DNA of 64,000 nucleotides from a bacterium c-19. GTDB taxonomy: Bacteria; Bacillota_I; Bacilli_A; Erysipelotrichales; Erysipelotrichaceae. The position numbers and the translations under genes are program-made. Shown here piece by piece: positions 10,122 to 19,180 of this stretch. Where the stretch lies: contig QZED01000003.1 in the NCBI GenBank assembly GCA_009917405.1, positions 1 to 64,000 of the forward strand, given 5' to 3'. Each line of letters opens with the position of its first letter. Within the stretch, counting starts at the first letter, position 1. The notes beneath the pieces were generated by a model. The model made no database searches, was not told where the DNA came from, and worked only from the letters and a program-made list of their open reading frames with translations.

Positions 10122-11136
10122 CACTTATCAAGTTGTTCAGACAGACGGTATTCGTTTAAATGCCAACGAATCTCCGTTTCCGATCTCATCGGAATGTCTC
10201 AATGAAATCCATGACGCTATCGCAAACATTGACTTTCATCGCTATCCGGATGATACACATGAACAGCTAAAAGAAGAATATGCGAAGTATTTAAAGGTAA
10301 ACAGCGATCAGCTGATCATGGGAAACGGCAGTGATGAAATGATCGGTCTGTTAATCGCAACACAAATATCAAAGGGTGATTGTGTCTATACAATGGAACC
10401 TGACTTCTCCATGTATGATTACTATACCCATCTGCATGAAGGGGTTATGAAAAAATACCCTTATCCGTTAGATCAACCCTTCGATGTTCAAGCATTTATC
10501 GAACAAGGGAAAGCAGCCAAGGCAAAGCTGGTGATGTTCTCTAATCCGAATAATCCTTGCGGTCAATGCATTCCGCAAAGTGATCTTATCAAAATTATTG
10601 AGGCCTTTCATGACTGTTATGTCGTGATTGATGAAGCTTATGGTGAATTCAGTGATACAAGCATGTTGCCGTACTTAAATCAATATGATAATTTAATCAT
10701 ATTACGTACGATGTCTAAAGCGTTCGGCATGGCAGCGATTCGTTGCGGCTGCATGGTAGGCACAAAAACAGCTGTCTCAAAATTGCTTCCCTACAAGGTT
10801 CCGTATAATATCAATTCACTTACTCAGGCATGTGCTGTCGTACTGTTACGACATTCACAAGCGATGAAAGAAAATATCCGTACCTTGATTGCGGAACGTG
10901 AACGCATGCTTCGTGAAATTCAAAAAGCAGACTTATCAGATGTAACGATCTATCCTTCAAAAGCAAATTATCTGTACGGCACATCATCAAATAAACATGC
11001 TTTTTTGGATGCTTTAAAATCTCATAATATCATAATTCGTGATTATGCGCAAAATGACAGCTTTCGCATCAGTATCGGTACACCACAGGAGAATGATTTA
11101 GTATTAAATATTATGAAACAGGTTTTTTCTAATTAG
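10114..11136 (+). CDS. hisC: Histidinol-phosphate aminotransferase
   Basis: 340 residues, a fold-type I PLP aminotransferase. The opening IRLNANESPFPIS, the FSNPNNPCGQ block and LRTMSKAFGMAAIRCG, whose Lys binds PLP, identify HisC. It transaminates imidazole-acetol phosphate. An 80-bp gap separates it from hisB, the only sizable gap in the operon; no terminator or T-box is seen there. Confidence 0.95.
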   Translation: MNSTYQVVQTDGIRLNANESPFPISSECLNEIHDAIANIDFHRYPDDTHEQLKEEYAKYLKVNSDQLIMGNGSDEMIGLLIATQISKGDCVYTMEPDFSMYDYYTHLHEGVMKKYPYPLDQPFDVQAFIEQGKAAKAKLVMFSNPNNPCGQCIPQSDLIKIIEAFHDCYVVIDEAYGEFSDTSMLPYLNQYDNLIILRTMSKAFGMAAIRCGCMVGTKTAVSKLLPYKVPYNINSLTQACAVVLLRHSQAMKENIRTLIAERERMLREIQKADLSDVTIYPSKANYLYGTSSNKHAFLDALKSHNIIIRDYAQNDSFRISIGTPQENDLVLNIMKQVFSN

Positions 11137-11216
11137 GCTGCATCGTTAAAATAAATAAGCAATACAATACATTTATAGAAATAAAATTAAATGATGATTG
11201 AATAAGGAGGGGTTTT

Positions 11217-11795
11217 ATGAGAACAGCTGAAAAAAGACGAACAACAAAAGAAAGCGATATTTATATTAAACTTGATTTAGACAATCATGAAGAGGCTAAG
11301 ATTTCTACCGGAATCGGCTTTTTTGATCATATGCTGGAGCTGTTTGCATTTCATGCAGGAATTTCCCTACAAATCGAGGCAAAGGGTGACTTACATGTAT
11401 GTGACCATCACACGGTAGAAGATTGCGGGATTGTATTAGGAGAATGTATCAAAGCCGCCCTCGGTGATAAAAAAGGCATTCAACGCTACGGCAGCTTTTT
11501 ATTACCGATGGATGAAACTTTGGCTCAAGTTGTATTAGATCTATCCAATCGTGCGTATCTTGTTTATCAGGTTGATGTCAAGCGTGATACGATCGGTACA
11601 TTCTCTTGTGAGATGGTAAGCGAATTTTTCCGCGCCATTGTTAATCAGGCAGGAATCACTTTACATATCAATGTACTTTACGGTGAAAATGACCATCACA
11701 AGCTGGAGGCTGTATTCAAAGGCTTTGGACGTGCTCTCAGAGAAGCGATTCGCATTACCTCTGATGACCTGCCTTCCACTAAGGGGATGTTATAA
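11217..11795 (+). CDS. hisB: Imidazoleglycerol-phosphate dehydratase
   Basis: 192 residues, dehydratase only: the N-terminal HAD phosphatase half found in enterobacterial HisB is absent. Metal-binding motifs are present in both halves (GFFDHMLELFAFHAG, CDHHTVEDCGIVLG; ENDHHKLEAVFKGFGRALREA). It has its own strong ribosome-binding site (AAGGAGGGG) and its last base is shared with the hisH start. Confidence 0.95.
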   Translation: MRTAEKRRTTKESDIYIKLDLDNHEEAKISTGIGFFDHMLELFAFHAGISLQIEAKGDLHVCDHHTVEDCGIVLGECIKAALGDKKGIQRYGSFLLPMDETLAQVVLDLSNRAYLVYQVDVKRDTIGTFSCEMVSEFFRAIVNQAGITLHINVLYGENDHHKLEAVFKGFGRALREAIRITSDDLPSTKGML

Positions 11796-12409
11796 TGATC
11801 GGAATTATTGACTACGGGGCCGGTAATTTAAAAAGTGTTCAAAATGCTCTGACACGTCTTCATGCCCCGCATATGCTTTGCGGTGAAAAAGCTGACTTTG
11901 CACATTGCGATCGCCTGATTCTTCCCGGAGTCGGTGCTTTTGCGGATTGTATGAAACAACTGGAACAGCGCGATCTTATCAATGCGATCAAACAGGCGAT
12001 CAATAATAAAGTACCATTTCTCGGCATCTGTTTAGGTATGCAGGTGCTGTTTGAAAGTAGTGATGAAATGGAAGAATGTGAAGGACTAGGCATATTCAAG
12101 GGTCATATACGAAGAATGGAAGATCCAAACGTAAAAATCCCGCATATCGGATGGAATGATCTATGTTTTACCCACTCTGATCCGTTGTTCGCCGGTTTAC
12201 ATCAGCCTTATGTATATTATGTGCATTCATATCGAGCCACAGCCTATGAGGAAAGCGATTTAATTGCCTACAGTACGTACGGAGATTTAAAAGTTCCCGG
12301 TGCCTTTCATAAGGATCATATTTGGGCATGTCAATTTCATCCCGAAAAAAGCGGTGAAGACGGCTTAGCGATGTTGAAAAACTTCTTAGCCTTTGAGGTA
12401 TTGTTATGA
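11795..12409 (+). CDS. hisH: Imidazole glycerol phosphate synthase, glutaminase subunit HisH
   Basis: 204 residues, class I glutamine amidotransferase. The nucleophile elbow LGICLGMQVLFE holds the catalytic Cys, and QFHPEKSGEDG holds the His-Glu pair. It channels ammonia to HisF. The gene is followed by an acetyltransferase gene with an ATGA stop/start overlap rather than directly by hisA. Confidence 0.95.
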   Translation: MIGIIDYGAGNLKSVQNALTRLHAPHMLCGEKADFAHCDRLILPGVGAFADCMKQLEQRDLINAIKQAINNKVPFLGICLGMQVLFESSDEMEECEGLGIFKGHIRRMEDPNVKIPHIGWNDLCFTHSDPLFAGLHQPYVYYVHSYRATAYEESDLIAYSTYGDLKVPGAFHKDHIWACQFHPEKSGEDGLAMLKNFLAFEVLL

Positions 12410-12936
12410 AGCATACGTATTTGATTAGAGAAGCAAGAGAAAGTGATGCGGAAGCGTTTTTAGCTTATACCAAAATTGTCGGCAGTGAATCTAATTATCT
12501 CAGCTTCGGTAAAGACGGTATCCCGATTTCAATTCAAGAGGAAGCCGACTTCATCCGCAACTGTCAAAATGATTCTCACAATGCCATGTGGTGTGCAATC
12601 GATCATGAAGAAATCATCGCTGTTTGTTCCTTTGATGCCGTAAAAAACAAGCGCATGGCACATCGTGCTTCCGTCGGTATCTCGGTAAGAAAATCATATT
12701 GGAATCAGGGAATCGCCACAGCGATGATGCAGAAGCTGATGGAACATGCAAAAGCACTCGGTGATATTACAATGCTTACCTTAGAAGTCATCTGTGAAAA
12801 TGAACATGCGATTCATTTATATGAGCGCTTCGGTTTTCAAATCTGCGGATGCCTGCATCAATTTTTTAGAATAGATGGAAAAGATTATGACGCTTATATA
12901 ATGGAATGCGATTTAAGGAAAGGGGCGTTAAGATGA
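12406..12936 (+). CDS. GNAT acetyltransferase embedded in the his operon
   Basis: 176 residues with RimI/RimJ-like GNAT features: N-terminal YLIREARESDAEAFLAY, the acetyl-CoA loop region VGISVRKSYWNQGIATAMMQ (the R-x-x-G-x-A type segment) and LEVICENEHAIHLYERFGF. It overlaps hisH by 4 bp (ATGA), and hisA starts inside its stop codon, so it is translationally coupled on both sides. It is not a known histidine-pathway enzyme; the substrate is unknown. Confidence 0.85.
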   Translation: MKHTYLIREARESDAEAFLAYTKIVGSESNYLSFGKDGIPISIQEEADFIRNCQNDSHNAMWCAIDHEEIIAVCSFDAVKNKRMAHRASVGISVRKSYWNQGIATAMMQKLMEHAKALGDITMLTLEVICENEHAIHLYERFGFQICGCLHQFFRIDGKDYDAYIMECDLRKGALR

Positions 12937-13652
12937 TTATTTTACCCGCAATAGATATTATAAATAAACAGCCGGTTCGCTTATATCAAGGTGATTATGC
13001 AAAAAAAGAAGTTGTCGGCGAAAGTATATCGGAAATTGCCCGAGCGTTTGAAAAACAAGGTGCTTCGTATCTTCATTTAGTAGATTTAGATGGCGCCAAG
13101 GAAGGTAAGCTTGTGAATCAAAGCATTATTTGTGAAACAGCACAGTCTTTATCAATTCCGGTAGAGGTAGGCGGCGGAATCCGCAATATCGAAACAGCGG
13201 CTTATTATTTGGAACACGGCGTATCACGTATTATTTTAGGAACTGCGGCAATCGAAGACGAAGCCTTTTTAAAGGAAGCTGTAGCCCGCTATCAAGAACG
13301 CGTTGCGGTCGGCTTGGATTGTAAAAATGGTTATGTTTGTACAAGAGGCTGGCTCAATGACAGTCAAGTAGATTATTTAAAGTTTGCCAAACACTTAGAG
13401 TCTTTAGGCGTACAAACGATCATCTTTACCGACATTGCTACCGACGGTACTTTAGAAGGACCGAATCTGGTAATGCTGGAACGATTAAGCAAGCAGGTGT
13501 CATTAAATATTATCGCATCGGGCGGAATCAAGGACCTCTCTCATATAAAAGCGTTGAAGGAGCTCTCGCTTTACGGCGCAATCACCGGCAAAGCGATGTA
13601 TGCGGGAACACTTCAGCTGAAAGATGCACTTCGCTTATGTGAAACAGAATAA
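12933..13652 (+). CDS. hisA: Phosphoribosylformimino-5-aminoimidazole carboxamide ribotide isomerase
   Basis: 239 residues from the ATG at 12933 (MIILPAIDI), chosen over an upstream in-frame ATG because it matches the HisA N-terminus, is preceded by GGAAAGGGG and forms an ATGA overlap with the preceding stop. TIM-barrel motifs are present: Asp of [42 protein letters not shown] and [13 protein letters not shown]. It catalyses the Amadori isomerisation of ProFAR. Confidence 0.95.
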   Translation: MIILPAIDIINKQPVRLYQGDYAKKEVVGESISEIARAFEKQGASYLHLVDLDGAKEGKLVNQSIICETAQSLSIPVEVGGGIRNIETAAYYLEHGVSRIILGTAAIEDEAFLKEAVARYQERVAVGLDCKNGYVCTRGWLNDSQVDYLKFAKHLESLGVQTIIFTDIATDGTLEGPNLVMLERLSKQVSLNIIASGGIKDLSHIKALKELSLYGAITGKAMYAGTLQLKDALRLCETE

Positions 13653-13663
13653 AGGAGAACGAT

Positions 13664-14785
13664 ATGCACACAAAACGAATCATTCCCTGTCTTGATGTAA
13701 AAGACGGCAAAGTAGTAAAGGGGGTAAATTTCGTCGGATTGAAGGAAGTCGGTGATCCTGTAGAGCTTGCCTATGAGTATTATCGACAAGGAGCTGATGA
13801 ACTAGTATTTTTAGATATCACTGCTACACATGAGGCACGTGATACGATAAGTGATCTGTGTGAACAGGTCGCTGCTAAAATATTTATTCCCTTCACAGTC
13901 GGCGGCGGTATCAGAACGATCGAAGATATCAAACGCATTTTACGATCAGGTGCTGATAAAGTATCCTTGAATTCTGCGGCGATCAGAAATCCGGAATTGA
14001 TCAGTGAAGGTGCCAAAATCTTTGGATCCCAATGTATCGTAGTTGCGATCGATGCCAAACAGCGTGAGACAAAAGACGGTTGGAACGTTGTAATCAACGG
14101 CGGCCGCATTGATACTGGAATTGATGTGTTGGAATGGGTCAAGAAAATTCAGGTGCTGGGCGCAGGTGAAATTCTGTTGACCAGTATGGATCAAGACGGA
14201 CGAAAGCAAGGTTTTGATCTTCCTTTATTAAGCGCAGTCAATCAGATTGCCGATATTCCCGTCATCGCATCGGGCGGTTGCGGCAGCTTAGCACATTTCT
14301 ATGAGGTATTTAAAGAAAATGCTGCAGACGCCGCACTGGCTGCTTCCCTGTTTCACTATGGTGAATTAAGCGTCGGTGAGGTCAAGGATTATTTAACGTA
14401 TCGAGGCATTCCCGTGCGTAAAAAAACAATGCCGCAGGATTTTTCTGTGCTGTTGTCACAGCTTGATTTTGCGAAACAAAACGGTTTAATTCCTACAATT
14501 GTACAAGATCATGAATCAAAGGAAGTGTTAATGCTTGCATATTCCAACAAGGAGTCCTTACAGATTACTTGGGAAAAAGGACTTGCCTGTTATTACAGTC
14601 GCTCCCGTAATGAATTATGGCTAAAGGGAGAGACAAGCGGACATTATCAAACCATTCATGAAATTCGTCTAGACTGCGACCGTGATACGTTATTATTCTC
14701 GGTAACTCAAACAACGGCAGCCTGTCATACAGACGCATACAGCTGTTTTTATCAGTTGCTATATCAACAAAGCGATAGAAAGTGA
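13664..14785 (+). CDS. hisFI: HisF-HisI fusion: IGP synthase cyclase plus phosphoribosyl-AMP cyclohydrolase
   Basis: 373 residues joining two enzymes. Residues 1-255 are HisF ([16 protein letters not shown] with the first catalytic Asp at 11, VVAIDAKQ with the second at 130, [22 protein letters not shown]). Residues 264-366 are HisI ([51 protein letters not shown]), with the zinc-binding Cys at about 338, 354 and 361 intact. Steps 3 and 5/6 are thus on one chain. The usual bacterial fusion is HisI with HisE; here hisE is the separate next gene. Confidence 0.95.
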   Translation: MHTKRIIPCLDVKDGKVVKGVNFVGLKEVGDPVELAYEYYRQGADELVFLDITATHEARDTISDLCEQVAAKIFIPFTVGGGIRTIEDIKRILRSGADKVSLNSAAIRNPELISEGAKIFGSQCIVVAIDAKQRETKDGWNVVINGGRIDTGIDVLEWVKKIQVLGAGEILLTSMDQDGRKQGFDLPLLSAVNQIADIPVIASGGCGSLAHFYEVFKENAADAALAASLFHYGELSVGEVKDYLTYRGIPVRKKTMPQDFSVLLSQLDFAKQNGLIPTIVQDHESKEVLMLAYSNKESLQITWEKGLACYYSRSRNELWLKGETSGHYQTIHEIRLDCDRDTLLFSVTQTTAACHTDAYSCFYQLLYQQSDRK

Positions 14786-14794
14786 GGAACTCCT

Positions 14795-15121
14795 ATGTCA
14801 CAAGAAATGAATCATTTATATGAAACAATTCAACAGCGCAAACAAACACCTGAACCTGGAAGCTATACCGCCTACTTATTTGAAAAAGGATTGGAGAAGA
14901 TTTGTAAGAAAGTAGGAGAAGAAACAACCGAGGTCATCATTGCGGCAATGAAGCAGGATCAAGAGGAATTGATCTGTGAAATCAGCGATGAAATTTACCA
15001 TCTGTTTGTCTTAATGGCAGCGAGCGGTGTAACTTTGGAACAGGTTGAAGCAGAACTTGCAAAGCGTTCGCAAAAGCAAGGAAATCTTAAAGCAGAGCGC
15101 AAACCGATTGAGAAGTATTAA
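14795..15121 (+). CDS. hisE: Phosphoribosyl-ATP pyrophosphatase
   Basis: 108 residues, an all-alpha MazG-like pyrophosphatase. Conserved blocks YLFEKGLEKICKKVGEETTEVIIAA and ELICEISDEIYHLFVLM carry the acidic metal ligands. It catalyses step 2, removing PPi from phosphoribosyl-ATP. It is the last gene of the operon, 9 bp after hisFI, with GTGAGGA as ribosome-binding site. Confidence 0.95.
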   Translation: MSQEMNHLYETIQQRKQTPEPGSYTAYLFEKGLEKICKKVGEETTEVIIAAMKQDQEELICEISDEIYHLFVLMAASGVTLEQVEAELAKRSQKQGNLKAERKPIEKY

Positions 15122-15244
15122 AATCACAAAATCCGTTTATCAGCTGAATGAAGTATGAATCACCACACATATTGGCTTTACGCAAAACGATTGAAGCGTG
15201 CGGCAGGCAATTAGAAAAAGAAGCAGACATCATGCGTTTTATCG

Positions 15245-15273
15245 GATCAAGTGTTAGACTTGATCTTTTTTTT
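15245..15273 (+). terminator. Terminator of the his operon
   Basis: GATCAAGT (15245-15252) and ACTTGATC (15258-15265) form an 8-bp perfect stem with a 5-nt loop, followed by eight T. Between hisE and this hairpin there is no convincing gene. Confidence 0.9.
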
Positions 15274-15377
15274 CTGCTTCTTATGTTTAAATTAATCATT
15301 CGATTTCTCAGACTTCTGTTTAAAGATCATTCATTGACATCTCATAATTTATCATATGCTGATTCATTTACGCGCCA

Positions 15378-16388
15378 TTATTTCAAAAGCATCATGGTGT
15401 TAATCGGAAAAATGATACTCACACTTGTACCGATCTCTTCTTGCGAGGATATTTTTAAATCTAAATACAGCTTATCACATAACTGTCTGCATAAGTACAG
15501 TCCCATGCCGGTTGCCTTTTCAAAGTTTCTTCCGTTTGTTCCGGTAAAGCCTTTTTCAAACACCTTCTGCAACTCATTCAGTGCTATACCGATGCCATGA
15601 TCTTCAATAGTTAAAATAACATTCTCTTGTGCTTTTTTTGTATAGATACGAATACTGCTTCCGTCTTCACTGTATTTTAATGCATTGGAAAGTATCTGAT
15701 TGATAATAAATTCCAGCCATTTCCCATCACAATACACCAAGGTTTCCAATCCCTCTGTTTCCAGCTTAATTCTGCGATATATAAACTGTTTGGCATGTTT
15801 ACGAATGACCTTGTTCACAATCGGCTGAAGCGGTATTTCTTTAATCATATAATCTTTTTCAAGAGTCGTTGAGCGTGCATAATAAAGTGCCTGTTCCACA
15901 AAGCTCTCAACCTTTTCCATCTCTTCGGCAATACTGCGCGTCGCATCATTATCATGATTATCACTGATCAGCTTCGCAGCTGCCAATGGTGTTTTAATTT
16001 CATGTACCCACATTTCCACATAGCTGCGGTAATCCTCTTCTCTTTGACGATATTCATTCACATGTTCCAGCATACTCTTATTAATTTCCTGAAGATATTC
16101 ACTCATTAAAATACCGTCAATAAACTGCGGTGCTTCAATTATTTCACTGATCAGATATTTCTGATCCAAATTATTTAACACCTCTTCCAGTTTCTGATAA
16201 AATACTTTCCTGCGAAGGTATTCAACGATCAATATAGCAGCGATCACACCCCAAAACAACATAATGATAACAATCACTACATATGAATTACAGCGCACTG
16301 CTCGAAGAAATAGTACCATAATCAGTGAAGTCAATACAGACGCAAGCAGAATATACAGCTTATCCCTGAGAAAGGTGCTAATCTTCAT
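15378..16388 (-). CDS. Sensor histidine kinase, BceS-like intramembrane-sensing type
   Basis: 336 residues. Two transmembrane helices lie close together at the N-terminus (about 12-32 and 37-58) with almost no extracytoplasmic loop, as in BceS-type kinases. The H-box is MWVHEIKTPLAAAKLI, the N-box NQILSNALKYSEDG, and the G boxes EDHGIGIALNELQKVFEKGFTG and GMGLYLC follow. BceS-type kinases normally sense antimicrobial peptides through an adjacent ABC exporter, but no BceAB genes are next to it here. The gene overlaps the response regulator gene by 11 bp. Confidence 0.9.
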   Translation of the reverse strand: MKISTFLRDKLYILLASVLTSLIMVLFLRAVRCNSYVVIVIIMLFWGVIAAILIVEYLRRKVFYQKLEEVLNNLDQKYLISEIIEAPQFIDGILMSEYLQEINKSMLEHVNEYRQREEDYRSYVEMWVHEIKTPLAAAKLISDNHDNDATRSIAEEMEKVESFVEQALYYARSTTLEKDYMIKEIPLQPIVNKVIRKHAKQFIYRRIKLETEGLETLVYCDGKWLEFIINQILSNALKYSEDGSSIRIYTKKAQENVILTIEDHGIGIALNELQKVFEKGFTGTNGRNFEKATGMGLYLCRQLCDKLYLDLKISSQEEIGTSVSIIFPINTMMLLK

Positions 16389-17055
16389 AAATCATATACC
16401 CCATCCCTCGTTTTGTTTGAATCATATCATCTAATCGCAGATATTCCAGTTTTTTGCGCAATCGATTAATATTTACGGTCAAAGTATTGTCATCGACAAA
16501 TATCTCACAGTCCCACATATGCTTCATTAACTCTTCTCTTGATACTATCTTGTTTTTATTTTGAAACAAACAGTGCATAATACGCAGCTCGTTTTTTGTT
16601 AAGTCAATGCTTTTATTTTGATATGTAACGGTACTTTTTCCGATGTCCAATAAAATATCATTGATAGATAAAGTATTCGATCCGCCGCTTTCATAAGTAC
16701 GATGAAGAATTCGCGCAATCCGTGCAAGCAAAATCTGTAAATTGTACGGTTTGGTAATAAAATCATCTGCCCCTAAGTTCATTGAAATTAGCTCATCCAT
16801 ATCAGAATCCCTGCTTGTTACAACGATGATTGCGACATTCTGGTTGCTTTTGCGTACCTCTCTGCATATATAGTGTCCATCATATACAGGTAAATTCAAA
16901 TCTAATAAAATCAGATCGGGATTATGTTTTTGAATCGCTTCCATCACATGTTCAAAATCATTTACACTGATACATTCATAACCGTTTTTATTTAAAAAAT
17001 CACATAGTTCATTTCTGATTTTTTCATGATCTTCAATTACCATTATTCGATACAT
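16378..17055 (-). CDS. OmpR-family response regulator, BceR-like
   Basis: 225 residues: a receiver domain (acidic pair in VIEDHEK, phospho-acceptor Asp in LILLDLNLPVYDG, VVTSRDSD, DFITKPYN with the conserved Lys) and a C-terminal winged helix (LTKNELRIMHCLFQNKNKIVSREELMKHMW, DDNTLTVNINRLRKKL, GMGYMI). GTGAGGTAA precedes the start. It forms one unit with the downstream kinase; targets are unknown. Confidence 0.92.
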   Translation of the reverse strand: MYRIMVIEDHEKIRNELCDFLNKNGYECISVNDFEHVMEAIQKHNPDLILLDLNLPVYDGHYICREVRKSNQNVAIIVVTSRDSDMDELISMNLGADDFITKPYNLQILLARIARILHRTYESGGSNTLSINDILLDIGKSTVTYQNKSIDLTKNELRIMHCLFQNKNKIVSREELMKHMWDCEIFVDDNTLTVNINRLRKKLEYLRLDDMIQTKRGMGYMIYED

Positions 17056-17218
17056 GAAATTACCTCACTTTCTTTTTGTTCATTATTATAATAATTGTAC
17101 CATATCAGTAATCGCTATGGAAATAGCACTGATACATTCGGAGCGCTATTTGATATAAATGTTCTTTTTGATCTATCGCTTTATAATTAATCCTATAATA
17201 TACGCTGCATGATGTCAA

Positions 17219-17246
17219 ATAAAAAATCCCACATCGCTGTGAGATT
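17219..17246 (-). terminator. Terminator of the DUF1307-type lipoprotein gene
   Basis: On the minus strand AATCTCACA pairs with TGTGGGATT around a 4-nt loop and is followed by a T run. Confidence 0.8.
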
Positions 17247-17252
17247 CTATGG

Positions 17253-17693
17253 TTATTTACAAGTATATCCTTCTTCCTCTAAAGAGCTTACCATTTCCGT
17301 TACGCTGGTCGCATTGAAGGTTTGTTCAAAAATACCAGCTTCTGCGGATATTCTCATCTCAAACCCGTTCTCATCAAGCTTTGAATCCACATCATAGCCT
17401 TCATCTTTACTCATATCTAATTCTTCTAATAGTGTTTCTTCCATTTTATCCAAAAACAGTGATTTATTATCTTCTGTAATACTTGAATAAGTTTCTTCAT
17501 CGATTCCCAATGCATCAAAAGAAACTTTGAATAACAGTGAAGCCTTTGTTAATGTATCGCCTTCACCTTCCATATCAAAAACTGCACTCATGCCTTCTTC
17601 TTCCGTTTTGCATGTTTTCACTACTTTTTCTTTTTCTCCGCCGCATCCTGCAAGCAGCACTGCCGCAAATAATACTAATAACCCTTTTTTCAT
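17253..17693 (-). CDS. YehR/DUF1307-like lipoprotein
   Basis: 146 residues from the ATG at 17693, preferred to an upstream in-frame start because CAGGAGGAAAA precedes it and the signal peptide MKKGLLVLFAAVLLAGCGG then begins correctly. The lipobox LLAGC gives a lipidated Cys at about residue 17. The mature acidic domain has the DUF1307/YehR pattern, with KTCKTEEEG, a central LDMSKDEGYDVDSKLDENGFEM and a final TEMVSSLEEEGYTCK. Function of the family is not established. Confidence 0.75.
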   Translation of the reverse strand: MKKGLLVLFAAVLLAGCGGEKEKVVKTCKTEEEGMSAVFDMEGEGDTLTKASLLFKVSFDALGIDEETYSSITEDNKSLFLDKMEETLLEELDMSKDEGYDVDSKLDENGFEMRISAEAGIFEQTFNATSVTEMVSSLEEEGYTCK

Positions 17694-17875
17694 TGTTTTT
17701 CCTCCTGTTTTAACTATGTATTCTTTTCTCGGCAATATTATATCACAATGATCATTAAATTACGATGATTCGGGAATAAATGATGTTTCATAGTTATTTC
17801 CGATTACTTCTTCACAGATGCTATACGAAAAGCTGTTTTTATGATAAACTACCCTTAAAGGAAGGTAGAGGAATC

Positions 17876-19180
17876 ATGCAGAATCGTTTAGAAAATCTAA
17901 TTATTTATCGTGTCGATAAAGATTCATTAATTATGCAAATCGCTGAAGCAGTGAATTATTCTGAAAATATTGATAAGCAGCGCTCAAAGTGCTATGCCGC
18001 AGTTAAAGAATTACTGGATTTTGCGACTAAATACGGGTGGAATCATAATTTATGGCAGTGCTTATTGACCTATCATTTACTTTATGATGAGAATTCTTAT
18101 ACATTAAGCAAAGAACGGATTACCGATGAATTCAACGGCAGTATTCATCAGTTTCTGCGCCATGATATGCAGCTGTTTTATGAACTGTTTCATTATGATT
18201 TCAGCGAAGTTGAGAAATCACTGAAGGTAGATTGTTTTCGGATTATAACCGATTATCGAGCAATCGAAAAACGTGAAGAAATCGTTGACGATTTAACCGG
18301 TACAAAAATTATTGAAATCAATCAAAAACTGGCAAATGCTGAAAACGGTGATGAAATGCTTAAAATCATCGATGATTTTTACGGACAATACGGCTGCGGT
18401 AAATTTGCTTTTCATAAAGCATTCCGCATCCATGAGGGCAAGCATGGATTGGAAATCATTCCAATCACCAATATGGCAAAGATCACATTCCATGATCTAA
18501 TCGGATATGAATCACAAAAGGAAGAATTGGCTAAAAATACCGAAGCTTTCTTAGCCGGCTATCAGGCGAACAATGTATTGTTATACGGTGAAAGCGGTAC
18601 GGGGAAATCAACCAGTATTAAAGCAATTGCCAATCAGTATTATGAAAAGGGTTTACGTCTGATTGAAATTCACAAGCATCAATTTTATTTATTAAATGAG
18701 TTGATGCAAGTACTGAAATCACGAAATTATGGTTTCATAATCTATATGGACGACTTATCGTTTGAAGAGAATGAGATTGAGTATAAATATCTTAAGGCTG
18801 TGATTGAAGGCGGTTTAGAAATGAAACCGAAACATGTTTTAATTTATGCGACCAGCAATCGTCGTCATTTGATCAGGGAAACTTGGCGAGATCGCAATGA
18901 TGTGAATGAGAATCAGGATATCCATATTTCAGAGACAATGTCGGAGAAGCTGTCTTTGGTTGCTCGCTTCGGTATTTCTATCTATTACGGTAAACCGAGC
19001 AATCAAGAATATCAAATGATCGTTGCCGAACTGGCTAAGGCGGCACATTTGACTGGTTACAGTGAGCAGGAATTATGGCAGGCAGCTACCGCATGGGAAT
19101 TAAGACACGGTGGTGTATCGGGCAGATGTGCAAGACAGTTGATCGATCACTTGAAAGCAACACCGAAAAATAGCCTATGA
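17876..19180 (+). CDS. DUF815-family AAA ATPase
   Basis: 434 residues from the ATG at 17876 (MQNRLENLI), chosen over an upstream in-frame ATG because GGAAGGTAGAGG lies just before it. The AAA module has Walker A (LLYGESGTGKST), Walker B with sensor (GFIIYMDDLSFEENE), the DUF815 hallmark YATSNRRHLIRETW and the C-terminal HGGVSGRCARQLIDHL. DUF815 ATPases are widespread and uncharacterised; some sit with defence or toxin genes. The stop codon overlaps the next start by 4 bp (ATGA), implying a coupled partner. Confidence 0.9.
   Translation: MQNRLENLIIYRVDKDSLIMQIAEAVNYSENIDKQRSKCYAAVKELLDFATKYGWNHNLWQCLLTYHLLYDENSYTLSKERITDEFNGSIHQFLRHDMQLFYELFHYDFSEVEKSLKVDCFRIITDYRAIEKREEIVDDLTGTKIIEINQKLANAENGDEMLKIIDDFYGQYGCGKFAFHKAFRIHEGKHGLEIIPITNMAKITFHDLIGYESQKEELAKNTEAFLAGYQANNVLLYGESGTGKSTSIKAIANQYYEKGLRLIEIHKHQFYLLNELMQVLKSRNYGFIIYMDDLSFEENEIEYKYLKAVIEGGLEMKPKHVLIYATSNRRHLIRETWRDRNDVNENQDIHISETMSEKLSLVARFGISIYYGKPSNQEYQMIVAELAKAAHLTGYSEQELWQAATAWELRHGGVSGRCARQLIDHLKATPKNSL

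Noticed and set aside
15155-15214. Tiny frame MNHHTYWLYAKRLKRAAGN
   Set aside because: Two His codons suggested a leader peptide, but no his gene follows it and it lies just upstream of a terminator.
15148-15600. Open frame after hisE (begins MKYESPHILALRKTIEACG)
   Set aside because: It runs through the his terminator and antisense over the kinase gene 3' end, has no good ribosome-binding site and turns hydrophobic and low-complexity after the hairpin.
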